From the NCBI GenBank assembly GCA_949295645.1, contig CASFLY010000050.1:1-33204 (forward strand): DNA of 33,204 bases, in the 5' to 3' direction. The notes beneath the pieces were generated by a model. The model saw only the letters and a list, made by a program, of their open reading frames with translations. It was not told the origin of the DNA and did no database searches. Position numbers and translations under genes: made by a program. Within the stretch, counting starts at the first letter, position 1; the number at the start of each line of letters is the position of its first letter. This document shows, piece after piece, positions 25,303 through 33,119 of this stretch. The stretch comes from an uncultured Bacteroidales bacterium (GTDB lineage: Bacteria; Bacteroidota; Bacteroidia; Bacteroidales; UBA932).

Positions 25303-25752
25303 CTATTCGAGCCGGGTCCAGTAGACGCTCATTCCGATGCCCATAAGGGAGCCGCGGACCTTCAGGCGGCCGTCGGGTTCGAATGAGCACGTGACATTGG
25401 CCTTTATCCCGCGCAGCGGGTCATAGACCCTGGCATTGCCCCAGCTGTTTTTCCGGCTGTCGTAGCTCATCCTCTCGATAATGACGATTTCGTCGCAGGG
25501 AGTGTCCCTTTTGGCCTTGTCGGGGTTTTTCTCGTCGGTGCGGACTTTGCCGGAAGCATCGTACCTGTTGCTCACCCACACTACCTGTGCGGAATACGTC
25601 CCGCCGTCGTTTCTGTAAATGGAAATCCTGCTTTTCTCGCCTTCGTATTCGGCAGAATAAAGACCTGTTATACGGTCGGGGTCATTGCCGGCAGGCGCGG
25701 CATAAAACAGTGCAGGGATGCACAGAAAAAGGGCAAAAACCAGGTTTCTCAT
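25303..25752 (-). CDS. DUF2147 exported protein
   Basis: This 149-aa protein has a signal peptide (LVFALFLCIPALFYAAPA). It follows the DUF2147 pattern: an ITGLYSAEYEGEKSRISIY opening, YSAQVVWVSN, a DTPCDEIVIIERMSYD segment, GNARVYDPLRGIKANVTCSFE and a closing LKVRGSLMG with YWTRLE. DUF2147 proteins are small periplasmic or surface beta-barrel-like proteins of unknown function, and the length is typical. It is transcribed divergently from rpsP, and the two promoters overlap. It ends about 75 bases before the BRO-N remnant. Confidence 0.87.
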   Translation of the reverse strand: MRNLVFALFLCIPALFYAAPAGNDPDRITGLYSAEYEGEKSRISIYRNDGGTYSAQVVWVSNRYDASGKVRTDEKNPDKAKRDTPCDEIVIIERMSYDSRKNSWGNARVYDPLRGIKANVTCSFEPDGRLKVRGSLMGIGMSVYWTRLE

Positions 25753-25773
25753 CGTCTCTTGTTAAAAATCAAC

Positions 25774-25806
25774 CAAATATAATGATTTTGTCTTTGCTCT
25801 TTCAAA
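25774..25806 (-). promoter_or_regulatory. promoter of the DUF2147 gene
   Basis: On the minus strand, TTTG (25803-25806), a 21-base spacer and TATATTTG (25774-25781) match the Bacteroidota -33/-7 consensus. The -7 element lies 21 bases before the ATG at 25752. It overlaps the rpsP promoter on the other strand. Confidence 0.65.
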
Positions 25807-25823
25807 AATTTCGACTAAATTCG
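25793..25823 (+). promoter_or_regulatory. promoter of rpsP-rimM
   Basis: TTTG (25793-25796), a 19-base spacer and TAAATTCG (25816-25823) give a -33/-7 pair with one mismatch in the -7 box, 61 bases before the rpsP ATG. Confidence 0.65.
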
Positions 25824-25884
25824 CACGCTTTTCCTCGGGAAGGAAAGCACAGGTATATTAAAATTTATTAAAAACAGATTTACA

Positions 25885-26466
25885 ATGGCTGTTAAAATTC
25901 GTTTGCAACGCCACGGAAAGAAGAATTTCGCATTCTTCCACATTGTCGTGGCTGACAGTCGCGCACCTCGTGACGGTCGTTTCATTGAAGAAATCGGCAC
26001 TTACAACCCTAACACGAATCCTGCCACCATCGTTCTGAAGGCAGACAGGGCTCTGGCATGGCTGAATGTAGGAGCACAGCCTACACTTACCGCCCGCCGC
26101 ATCCTTTCGTACGAAGGGATTCTGCTCAGGAAGCATCTGCAGGGCGGTGTGGCTAAAGGCGCACTCACCCAGGAGCAGGCTGACCAGAAATTCGACGCAT
26201 GGAAAGCCCAGAGGGATGCCAAGATCAACGCCAAGATAGAGGGTATCTCAAAGGCCAATGCCGCTGCAAGCAAGGCTGCCGTAGAGGCTGAAGCCAAGGT
26301 AAACGAGGCCCGTGCAGAGGCCATCGCCAAGAAGAAAGCCGAGGCTGAAGAGGCTGCAAGGGCTGCTGCAGAAGCTGCCGCAGCAGAAAAGGCCGCTCAG
26401 GAAGCCGCTGCCGCAGAGGCTGAAAACGCAGCTGCCGCTGCCGAGGAGACCCCTGCCGAGGCATAG
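25885..26466 (+). CDS. rpsP: 30S ribosomal protein bS16 with long Ala/Glu-rich tail
   Basis: Residues 1 to about 85 are a canonical bS16 ([46 protein letters not shown]). The protein then runs on to 193 aa, more than twice the usual 80-90. The extra part holds EGILLRKHL and [17 protein letters not shown] segments, then about 80 residues dominated by Ala, Glu and Lys that should form a long helix. Extended bS16 proteins are common in Bacteroidota. The gene leads rimM by 18 bases. Confidence 0.95.
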   Translation: MAVKIRLQRHGKKNFAFFHIVVADSRAPRDGRFIEEIGTYNPNTNPATIVLKADRALAWLNVGAQPTLTARRILSYEGILLRKHLQGGVAKGALTQEQADQKFDAWKAQRDAKINAKIEGISKANAAASKAAVEAEAKVNEARAEAIAKKKAEAEEAARAAAEAAAAEKAAQEAAAAEAENAAAAAEETPAEA

Positions 26467-26484
26467 GGTTACAGAGTTGAGGGT

Positions 26485-26991
26485 ATGTTGCTGAAAATCG
26501 CCAGGGTACAGAAATCCAACGGCACCGAAGGGGAAGTCGTAGTGAACTTCCACGGCATCTCACCCGAAGACATCGACATCAAGGATCCGGTGTTCATCCA
26601 CTTCGATGGACTGCCGGTTCCTTTTTTCTTTGAATCATTCGCACGCAAGGGGAACACGAAAGCTTTCGTAAGGCTTACGGGAATCATATCCCTGGCAGAC
26701 GCTGATGAAATCTCCGGCAAATACATCTACGCCGACAGCGCCAATGTAGACATCGTGCCGGATGAAGGCGACTTCAGTTTCTTGGAAGGCTGGACTCTGA
26801 CAGACCGGAATGGCTGCATAAAAGGCACCGTGTCCGGCTTTCTCGACATCCCGAACAACCCTTGCCTGGAAATCGCGGCCCCGACTGGGAATGTGATTAT
26901 GCCGCTTCACGACGATCTCATCTCGGACATCGACGAAACGGCCCGGATTCTCAGCATGAATATACCGGAAGGCCTTTTCCCTGAAAAATAG
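26485..26991 (+). CDS. rimM: 16S rRNA processing protein RimM
   Basis: This 168-aa protein assists late maturation of the 30S head and binds uS19. The N-terminal domain has the GTEGEVVV motif (residues 13-20), and the C-terminal part (about 90-168) is a PRC-barrel-like domain, which includes VIMPLHDDLI before the acidic DIDE segment. A GAGGG sequence 5 bases upstream serves as ribosome site. It is co-transcribed with rpsP, but the trmD and rplS genes that follow in many other bacteria are absent. The gene is convergent with a glycosyltransferase gene 25 bases away, with no obvious terminator between. Confidence 0.92.
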   Translation: MLLKIARVQKSNGTEGEVVVNFHGISPEDIDIKDPVFIHFDGLPVPFFFESFARKGNTKAFVRLTGIISLADADEISGKYIYADSANVDIVPDEGDFSFLEGWTLTDRNGCIKGTVSGFLDIPNNPCLEIAAPTGNVIMPLHDDLISDIDETARILSMNIPEGLFPEK

Positions 26992-27016
26992 AATGCAGGA
27001 TTCAGACCGTGCGTCA

Positions 27017-28051
27017 TCAGCGGCTCCGCTGCGCCGGTTCCTCCACAGATCGGACCTTGTCCATTATCATCTCCGGAGAAATCCCTTCGAAACACCGCGG
27101 GCTGCCATAACGGCACTTTCCTTCCCCATAGATAGAACACGGCCTGCAGCCTAAATCCAGCTGGATGCAGTTTCTGCCGATATCATAGCCGTATCCCATA
27201 AATCCCGCTGCCGGATGGGTCGCGCCCCAGACCGAAACCAAAGGCGTACCGGCTATGGATGCAAGGTGCATGGCCGAAGAGTCCATGGTCACTATCGCAT
27301 CCAGATGGGTCATCAGGGCGAGTTCTCCCCAGATATCCGTCTTTCCGAACACCCCGGTCACATTATCGTACATTCCTTCCATTTCCCTGACGAAATCCAG
27401 TTCTTTCCCGGGACCGGAAAAGAGGAATACCCTGTCATATTCCCGGGACATCAGCGCTATCAGCTCCCTGCTCCGGCTTTCGGGATAGATTTTCATATCC
27501 TTGCTGGCAAAAGGCGCATAGCCTGCCCATCTGCCCGATTTCTTGCCGAACACTTCGGGCAGAGGCCTCCGCTGCCGCGTCCGCACAGGATCCGGGACAG
27601 GAAAGCCGAGCCGCGCAAACACATCGCAGAATTTCAGGACATTGTGCCGGAATGGGGGGATGTCCAGTCCTTTGCCTTTAATGGACTCGCGTTTCCTCCT
27701 GTTCTTATGGAACACGGCCGTTTTCGCACCGGTAAACCAAAGGCAGACGCGGACTATACGGCTTCTCAGGGAGTTGTGGATATCGGCCACACAGGTCACC
27801 CCCGACTTCGCGGCGAACGAAATAAGACGGAAAAGCGACTTCAGGGAGCCCTTCTCGTCCAGAGTCAGGATGTCCACATCCGGAATCTCCCTGTAAAACA
27901 TGGCGAACCTGCGCTTGGTAGCTATGGAAATTTTCAGGTCGGGATAAGCCTTGCGCAGGGCGGACACTGCAAAAAGGCTCATAATCACATCTCCCATCGC
28001 GGAAAATCTGACCACAAGGACACGATCCTGTCCCGACATTTCGGTTTTCAT
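27017..28051 (-). CDS. family 9 glycosyltransferase (heptosyltransferase-like)
   Basis: This 344-aa GT-B enzyme of family GT9, which adds heptose or related sugars to the lipopolysaccharide core. The N-terminal domain starts VLVVRFSAMGDVIMS, with the expected S-x-x-GD loop. The C-terminal domain has the FLFSGPGKE strand and the nucleotide-sugar site MDSSAMHLASIAGTPLVSVWGATHP. The C terminus carries a Cys-rich end (LGCRPCSIYG, then KCRYGSPRCFEGI) common in Bacteroidota homologues. It lies 7 bases after the DUF4254 gene. Pairing of DUF4254 with GT9 is common in this phylum and suggests a shared role in cell-envelope glycan synthesis. Donor and acceptor are unknown. Confidence 0.9.
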   Translation of the reverse strand: MKTEMSGQDRVLVVRFSAMGDVIMSLFAVSALRKAYPDLKISIATKRRFAMFYREIPDVDILTLDEKGSLKSLFRLISFAAKSGVTCVADIHNSLRSRIVRVCLWFTGAKTAVFHKNRRKRESIKGKGLDIPPFRHNVLKFCDVFARLGFPVPDPVRTRQRRPLPEVFGKKSGRWAGYAPFASKDMKIYPESRSRELIALMSREYDRVFLFSGPGKELDFVREMEGMYDNVTGVFGKTDIWGELALMTHLDAIVTMDSSAMHLASIAGTPLVSVWGATHPAAGFMGYGYDIGRNCIQLDLGCRPCSIYGEGKCRYGSPRCFEGISPEMIMDKVRSVEEPAQRSR

Positions 28052-28058
28052 AAGGATG

Positions 28059-28694
28059 TTATTGTTTTTCGGAAGAATAAAGTACCGGATTCAGACTCGG
28101 GTCGTTGTACATCTTCATCTGTTTATAGACTTTCATATACTTCCTGCCCGCGGCTATCTCGTCCAGAAGGGCATCGATCGCCGCCGTCAGATCCACTCTC
28201 TGCTGTCTGAGCACAGCCAACTTGTCCGAGCATTTCTTCAGGTGCTCTGCGGAAGCGTCCTTCCGGGAAGCCTCTATCTGCATGTGGTACAGTTTCAGAG
28301 CCAGGATGGAAAGCCGGTCTATGGCCCAGGCGGGAGTTTCCGTATTGATTCCGGCATCAGGGGCCGGTTTTACATCCTTGAACCTGTCCAGGTACCAGGA
28401 ATCGATGTATTCCACGACATCCGTCCGCTCCTGATTCGACCTGTCTATCCGCCTTTTTATGGCCAACGCCTCCGCGGGCTCTATCTGCGGGTCGCGTATG
28501 ATGTCTTCGAGATGCCACTGCACGGAATCTATCCAGCACTTCCGGTAGAGGAGGAACTCCAGAGTGTCCGGAGAATACGGATTGTTGCACACGGCATCGA
28601 CATCATCGGTCCGATGGTAGTCTGCCACTGTCCTGTCGAAAATGGAATTGAATTCAGATGCCTTCATATCTTGCGAATGTTCATAAATATTCAA
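28059..28694 (-). CDS. DUF4254 protein
   Basis: This 211-aa mostly helical soluble protein has no signal peptide. Features are VADYHRTDDVD, LEFLLYRKCWIDSVQWHLEDIIRD, IDRSNQERTDVVEYID, ETPAWAIDRLSILALKLYHM and a helical tail. It matches the DUF4254 family of Bacteroidota in length and in its usual place before a GT9 gene. The function is unknown. Met10 (MKASEFN) is an alternative start. Confidence 0.85.
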   Translation of the reverse strand: MNIYEHSQDMKASEFNSIFDRTVADYHRTDDVDAVCNNPYSPDTLEFLLYRKCWIDSVQWHLEDIIRDPQIEPAEALAIKRRIDRSNQERTDVVEYIDSWYLDRFKDVKPAPDAGINTETPAWAIDRLSILALKLYHMQIEASRKDASAEHLKKCSDKLAVLRQQRVDLTAAIDALLDEIAAGRKYMKVYKQMKMYNDPSLNPVLYSSEKQ

Positions 28695-28723
28695 AGCCTG
28701 CCGCTGCAGGTATTCCGGAACGG

Positions 28724-29734
28724 CTATTCCCCTGGGATAAAGATGTTGATGTTGGCCACGAAATCATCGAGGCAGAAATAGCTTTCGACCGCGGATTCCG
28801 CCCCGGCGGGAACAGTGATGCCGAAGTCTATGCTGTCTATGTTCCCGAGTCCGGAAAGGTCGAAGGCTGTCCACTCGTCGAGGATGACGTATGCCTTGGT
28901 GTCAGTCTTCTCGTCTTCATACTCTCCGGCCAGAAGGATGGACGCGGTGCCGGTTTCAGCCCCGTCCAGATAGCCGGTAGCAGTCAGACGCACTTCTATC
29001 TGCGCGGAATTCTTGTCATTGTAGGCCGCTATCTGGTCCGCTACCCTCTTCGTATTGTTTACCATGCAGGAAACAGGGGTGCAGGTGCCGTAATACGGCT
29101 GCATAAACATGATATGGCGGTTGCCTTCGGCCATCGGCAAGGACGGATTGTCGTGGAAGACGGCAAAAACGACTCCGGAAGAGGCTGAATCCGAATTTAC
29201 AGTAAACGGGTTCACATCCTCGGTTTCCCCGGCTCCTGTCCCCGGCTCATTTTCTCCCGTTCCCGTACCGCCTTCATCCGCTCCCGAACCGTCTTCACCC
29301 GTACCGTCTCCCTGATTTTCATCGTCCGAAGTCTCTCCGGCCCCGTTTCCGTTTTCATTTTCTCCGGACCGTGTTCCCAAGCCGGCCGATGCGGCGCTGC
29401 CGGAAGTATCATCTTCCTTTTCCAGTACTGAAAGCGAAATGGCAAAACCGGTGTAGTCCGTCGGATTTGTCCGGTCATTCACCGCATTGTAATAAGCCAG
29501 ATTGTTGTCTGTCATAAACGCCCCACCTATCTCGAAAACGGCATCGTCCTCTCCGAAATCAGTCCCGTTCTGCAGCCCGTAACGGAAAGCCTCCAATGTC
29601 ACGTAAGCCTGGTACTTTTCTTCATAAGAACCTCCGTTGAGACAGGACACCGACAGCGACGCCACCGCTCCTGTCAGAAGCAGTACTTTGACAAATCGTC
29701 CGATTTTATTCATATTCATCATTATTTCAGTCAT
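28724..29734 (-). CDS. DUF4465-like surface lipoprotein with acidic linker
   Basis: This lipoprotein has a lipobox (SVSC, residue 31 of the longest frame of 336 aa); several Met codons (5, 6 or 8) could be the true start. The N-terminal part (about 40-105) and C-terminal part (about 175-336) flank a low-complexity linker rich in Gly, Glu, Thr and Asp at about 112-172. The C-terminal sequence LTATGYLDG, AYVILDEWTAFDLSGLG and a YFCLDDF end resemble DUF4465 proteins, which may be carbohydrate-binding-like surface domains. It lies 48 bases after dapA and 29 before the DUF4254 gene, so it may be read from the same transcript. Confidence 0.75.
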   Translation of the reverse strand: MTEIMMNMNKIGRFVKVLLLTGAVASLSVSCLNGGSYEEKYQAYVTLEAFRYGLQNGTDFGEDDAVFEIGGAFMTDNNLAYYNAVNDRTNPTDYTGFAISLSVLEKEDDTSGSAASAGLGTRSGENENGNGAGETSDDENQGDGTGEDGSGADEGGTGTGENEPGTGAGETEDVNPFTVNSDSASSGVVFAVFHDNPSLPMAEGNRHIMFMQPYYGTCTPVSCMVNNTKRVADQIAAYNDKNSAQIEVRLTATGYLDGAETGTASILLAGEYEDEKTDTKAYVILDEWTAFDLSGLGNIDSIDFGITVPAGAESAVESYFCLDDFVANINIFIPGE

Positions 29735-29782
29735 TTATTCATATATCGGGTTTTCGGCCGGCCATTCCGATGCCCGCCGATT

Positions 29783-30667
29783 TCATTCGGTCACTCCGAG
29801 GTCTCCCAGGATCTGCCTCAGCAGCGCAGCCGTACTTGCGGCAGCAGGCACTAACGGCAGCCTCAATGAGTTGTCTATCAAGCCCAATTCCGCCATTGCC
29901 GCCTTTACCGGGATAGGATTGCTCTCTACGAAGCAGGCCCGGAAAAGAGGTGTGAGCCTGTGGTGGATTTTCCTTGCCGAAACCATGTCTCCTGAGGCAA
30001 GGGCTTCCGCAAGTCCTGCCATTTCTCCGGGAACGACATTGGATACCACGCTTATGACGCCGTCTGCGCCTGTAGCCATCAGCGGCAGAGTCTCCTCGTC
30101 GTTTCCGCTCAGTACCGAAAAACCTTCAGGGGCATTCCTGATGATCTCCGAAATCTGGGAATAGTTGCCCGAAGCCTCTTTCACGGCGATGATGTTCGGA
30201 ATCTCGGCAAGCCTGAGCGTCGTCTCTGCTTTCAGGTTGGCCCCGGTTCTGCCCGGCACGTTATAGAGGACTATCCCCTTGTCGGTGGCGCCGGCCACTG
30301 CCTTGAAATACTCGTACATACCGGCCTGGGTAGGCTTGTTGTAGTACGGCACGACGATCAGATAGGCATCCGCCCCGTATGGTTCCAAAGCCTTTATCCC
30401 GGCTATGGTCTGCGACAGGGAGTTCGTTCCTCCGCCGACCACCACCGGCCGTCCGCAGCAGTGCTCTTTTGTCAGGGAGAGGATTTCCAGCCTTTCTTCC
30501 AGATCCAGGCAAGGGGTCTCCCCCGTCGTCCCGAGAGGTACAAGAAAATGGATTCCTGCCTCCGTCTGGCGTTTCAGGAGCCTGACGTACGCATCATAGT
30601 CCACCTTTCCGTCCCTGAACGGGGTAATCAGAGCTGTACCGCAGCCGGATAGTATTTTATTTTTCAT
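29783..30667 (-). CDS. dapA: 4-hydroxy-tetrahydrodipicolinate synthase
   Basis: Condenses pyruvate with aspartate semialdehyde in lysine and diaminopimelate synthesis. The 294 aa match the family size. Key residues are visible: GTTGE with T47 and T48, catalytic Y135 (LYNVPGRTG), Schiff-base K163 (AVKEASGN), plus VPYYNKPTQAG at 107-117. It starts 25 bases after dapB and belongs to a lysC-dapB-dapA operon. Confidence 0.97.
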   Translation of the reverse strand: MKNKILSGCGTALITPFRDGKVDYDAYVRLLKRQTEAGIHFLVPLGTTGETPCLDLEERLEILSLTKEHCCGRPVVVGGGTNSLSQTIAGIKALEPYGADAYLIVVPYYNKPTQAGMYEYFKAVAGATDKGIVLYNVPGRTGANLKAETTLRLAEIPNIIAVKEASGNYSQISEIIRNAPEGFSVLSGNDEETLPLMATGADGVISVVSNVVPGEMAGLAEALASGDMVSARKIHHRLTPLFRACFVESNPIPVKAAMAELGLIDNSLRLPLVPAAASTAALLRQILGDLGVTE

Positions 30668-30692
30668 AGCCTTGCCTCCTGTCCTGTGGACA

Positions 30693-31367
30693 TTATCCGA
30701 AAACTATTTCCTTGAATTCGTGTACTCCTTGCATATTCTCCGCCTTTATGGCAGCCTCGACTGCCCCGCGGGCGAAACCTTCGCGTGAAAAAGCCTCATG
30801 GGTAAGGGTAATCCTGTCGTTTATCCCCTCGAACCCTATGGAGTGTATCCCCGGAATCTCTCCGCAGCGCACTGACTGGATATCCACGTTCACGCCCATG
30901 TTCCTGTCGATGATTCCTGCCAGACTTTTCGCCGTCCCGCTCGGTGCATCGAGTTTGTGACAATGGTGTTTTTCCACGATATACGGGCTGTAGCCGCCTG
31001 TCTTGCCGAGCAGGGACGAAATATAGTCGGTGACGGCGAAAAAGACGTTCACGCCTATGGAGAAATTCGAGGCATAGACCATCGGGGTCCCGCATTTTTC
31101 GAAATACGCGACGACCTCGTCCTTTATGTCATTCCACCCGGTAGTCCCGACCACCACGGCCTTGAAGTTTTCTGCCAGGAACCTGTAGTTCGCCCTGAAT
31201 GCTTCCGGAACCGTGAAGTCTATGCAGACGCATTCGCGGGCAAGGGCCTTGTCGAATGCCGTAATGTCTTCGCTTTTGCCGGCGCATTCAATGTTCTTTT
31301 CGAGGAGGATTTTTTCCACCATTCTCCCCATTTTCCCGTATCCGCTAATTACCGCTTTCATCTTCAA
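30693..31367 (-). CDS. dapB: 4-hydroxy-tetrahydrodipicolinate reductase
   Basis: Reduces the DapA product with NAD(P)H. This is the 224-aa short form compared with about 270 in E. coli. It has the nucleotide-binding GYGKMGR (9-15), VGTTGW (73-78), and the active-site stretch EKHHCHKLDAPSGTAKS with H134, H135 and K138. The start at 31367 overlaps the end of lysC by 23 bases; Met3 would still overlap by 17, so the two are translationally coupled. Confidence 0.96.
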   Translation of the reverse strand: MKMKAVISGYGKMGRMVEKILLEKNIECAGKSEDITAFDKALARECVCIDFTVPEAFRANYRFLAENFKAVVVGTTGWNDIKDEVVAYFEKCGTPMVYASNFSIGVNVFFAVTDYISSLLGKTGGYSPYIVEKHHCHKLDAPSGTAKSLAGIIDRNMGVNVDIQSVRCGEIPGIHSIGFEGINDRITLTHEAFSREGFARGAVEAAIKAENMQGVHEFKEIVFG

Positions 31368-32712
31368 ACAGATATTTATGTATCTGACGTACTGCGTCTG
31401 TCATTTCCGCCCTGTCGACCACGAAACTCAGGTTCACATACGAGGCACCCTGGGAAATCATGTATATCTTGCAGTCGGCCAGCGGTGCAAACGTCCGGCG
31501 CAGAAGGCCTTTAAGATTGATTATATTCTTTCCTATGACGGAAATCTGGGACTTGTCGCTGTCCACGTAGACATCGGCGAACTCCGAGAGCTGCTCCACG
31601 ACCCTGTCGATTTTCTGGGAAGAGTCCACCGTCACGGATATGTTCGCCTCCGAAGTGCTGATGAGATCCACGGAGACCTTGTTGACGCTGAATATTTCGA
31701 AGACTTTCTTCAGGAAGCCGGATGTGTTGATCATCTTAGTGGAGAAGATGTTGATGACCAGGATATTTTCCTTGAACGACACCGATTTCACGCCGTCTTC
31801 TATAAAGCTGTTCTGGAGAATGACCGTGCCCTTGCCCTGAGGGTTCATCGAGTTCAGGACATAGATAGGGATGTTTTTCTTCACGGCCGGCTCGATAGTC
31901 AACGGATGAAGGACTTTTGCCCCGAAATGAGCCATTTCCGCAGCCTCCTCGAATGAAATCTTCTCTATGCACTTTGTGTTCTCCACTTTCCGCGGGTCAG
32001 CCGTCCTCACCCCGTCGACATCGGTCCATATTTCGATGGCGGATGCGTCTATGGCCATCCCGACAAGCGATGCCGAGTAGTCCGACCCTCCGCGGCCCAG
32101 AACCGTAGGCTCTCCTTCGGCCGTGGCGGACACAAAGCCCTGGGTAATCACGGCATCATTCCCGTCGTATGCGGCCGAAACCGCTCCGGGAACTTTTTCG
32201 CAGATGGCGGATGAGTCCGGTTCGCCCTTCATGTAGTCCCTGTCGGTGATAATCATCGTCCTTGCATCTATGAAGCCCGTTCTGATTCCTTTGGAATTCA
32301 TGGCGCAGCAGATGATGTTCGATGAAAGGTATTCACCGGTCGATATGATGATGGCCTTGCTTCTGTCGGAGAGTTCTCCGAGTGCGCATACGGCCCCTAC
32401 AAAAGCATCCAGTCCGTCGCATATCCCGTTTACTATAGTGCAGGCCTCATGACAGAAAGAAGGGGAGTCTGACATCAGGTCATGCGCGAGGCCGATATGC
32501 CGGGAGCGGAGCTGTTCGAGAAGTTCGAGGGTCCCGGACTTGTCTTTTGCTGCAGCCCGGTCCGAAATCTTGTACAGGAGATCCGTCACCTTGGAAAGTG
32601 CCGAAACGACGACGACAGGTTTCTGGTCAAGCTTTCCCTGAACGATGGAGATGGTTCTGGTAATGGCTTCGCAATTGGCGACGGAGGTCCCGCCGAATTT
32701 CATCACAATCAT
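31345..32712 (-). CDS. lysC: aspartate kinase, monofunctional
   Basis: First step of the aspartate pathway. The 455-aa protein opens with the ATP-binding VMKFGGTSV (K5) and has the catalytic-domain motif GRGGSDYSA at about 212-220, WTDVDGVRTADPR and FEEAAEMAHFGAKVLHP. Two ACT domains follow (about 300-455) and should give feedback control by lysine or threonine. No homoserine dehydrogenase domain is fused. It has its own consensus promoter 70 bases upstream. The 5' leader is too short for a lysine riboswitch. Confidence 0.97.
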   Translation of the reverse strand: MIVMKFGGTSVANCEAITRTISIVQGKLDQKPVVVVSALSKVTDLLYKISDRAAAKDKSGTLELLEQLRSRHIGLAHDLMSDSPSFCHEACTIVNGICDGLDAFVGAVCALGELSDRSKAIIISTGEYLSSNIICCAMNSKGIRTGFIDARTMIITDRDYMKGEPDSSAICEKVPGAVSAAYDGNDAVITQGFVSATAEGEPTVLGRGGSDYSASLVGMAIDASAIEIWTDVDGVRTADPRKVENTKCIEKISFEEAAEMAHFGAKVLHPLTIEPAVKKNIPIYVLNSMNPQGKGTVILQNSFIEDGVKSVSFKENILVINIFSTKMINTSGFLKKVFEIFSVNKVSVDLISTSEANISVTVDSSQKIDRVVEQLSEFADVYVDSDKSQISVIGKNIINLKGLLRRTFAPLADCKIYMISQGASYVNLSFVVDRAEMTDAVRQIHKYLFEDESGN

Positions 32713-32782
32713 AGCAAATATCTTTTTGTAAGTTCGTTTCTTTCCTTTTTCAGACGCGCTGCCGCGTTCTTTTCACAATTTA

Positions 32783-32813
32783 CAAAAATATCCAATTATT
32801 TCCACCGGTCAAA
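32783..32813 (-). promoter_or_regulatory. promoter of lysC-dapB-dapA
   Basis: TTTG (32810-32813), a 19-base spacer and TATTTTTG (32783-32790) are a full match to the Bacteroidota -33/-7 consensus on the minus strand. Confidence 0.8.
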
Positions 32814-32851
32814 GGATTTGCCCCAAAAAGTTTCGGACTTCCGCCCCTCTG

Positions 32852-32947
32852 TCATCTCGAGCGAAGCCGCCAGGCGCAGTCGAGAGATCTGATTCAGGGC
32901 GACAATACAGAAGGACAGATTTCTCGACTGCGCTCGAAATGACATCG
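32852..32947. repeat. REP-like imperfect inverted repeat
   Basis: The left arm (32852 onward, CTGTCATCTCGAGCG and CGCAGTCGAGAGATCTG) is repeated inverted in the right arm (CAGATTTCTCGACTGCG at 32916-32932, then CTCGAAATGACA). Such elements occur as dispersed intergenic repeats in many genomes. It merges with the tandem repeat that follows. Open frames here are by-products. Confidence 0.65.
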
Positions 32948-33034
32948 AAACGGACTCGCTCGAAATGACATTGAAGAAGACCCGCTCGAAATGACATTGA
33001 AGGGACCCGCTCGAAACGACATTGAAGAGGACCT
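32931..33034. repeat. four tandem copies of a 25-27 bp repeat
   Basis: Units start at 32931, 32957, 32983 and 33008, each built on CGCTCGAAATGACATTGAAG followed by a variable GACC-type end. Copy 1 has a C in place of a T in the middle, and copy 4 has AACGAC for AATGAC. Confidence 0.8.
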
Positions 33035-33070
33035 CCCGCAGCCACACCTGCCCCCGCCGTCAACGAATAC

Positions 33071-33109
33071 AAAAAAAGAGGACTGACTCAGAATTCTGAA
33101 TCAGTCCTC
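33071..33109 (-). terminator. rRNA operon terminator
   Basis: A 16-bp stem (33078-33093 with 33094-33109, one mismatch) built on GAGGACTGA is followed on the minus strand by seven T residues (33071-33077). It lies 10 bases beyond the end of the 5S gene. Confidence 0.85.
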
Positions 33110-33119
33110 CTGTGTTAAA

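Noticed and set aside
26225..26563. Pro/Arg/Leu-rich minus-strand frame opposite rpsP
   Set aside because: It mirrors the Ala/Glu-rich tail of bS16 and has no independent support.
32713..32782. Lysine riboswitch before lysC
   Set aside because: The promoter places the transcript start only about 65 bases before the ATG, too short for the roughly 170-base lysine riboswitch, and no characteristic pairing is seen.
32931..33034. CRISPR array
   Set aside because: The repeat units adjoin each other without unique spacers and no cas gene is near.
32796..33072. Two overlapping minus-strand frames containing repeated FERV/ISSE peptides
   Set aside because: They are translations of the REP-like repeat; the repetitive peptides reflect the DNA repeat, not a protein.
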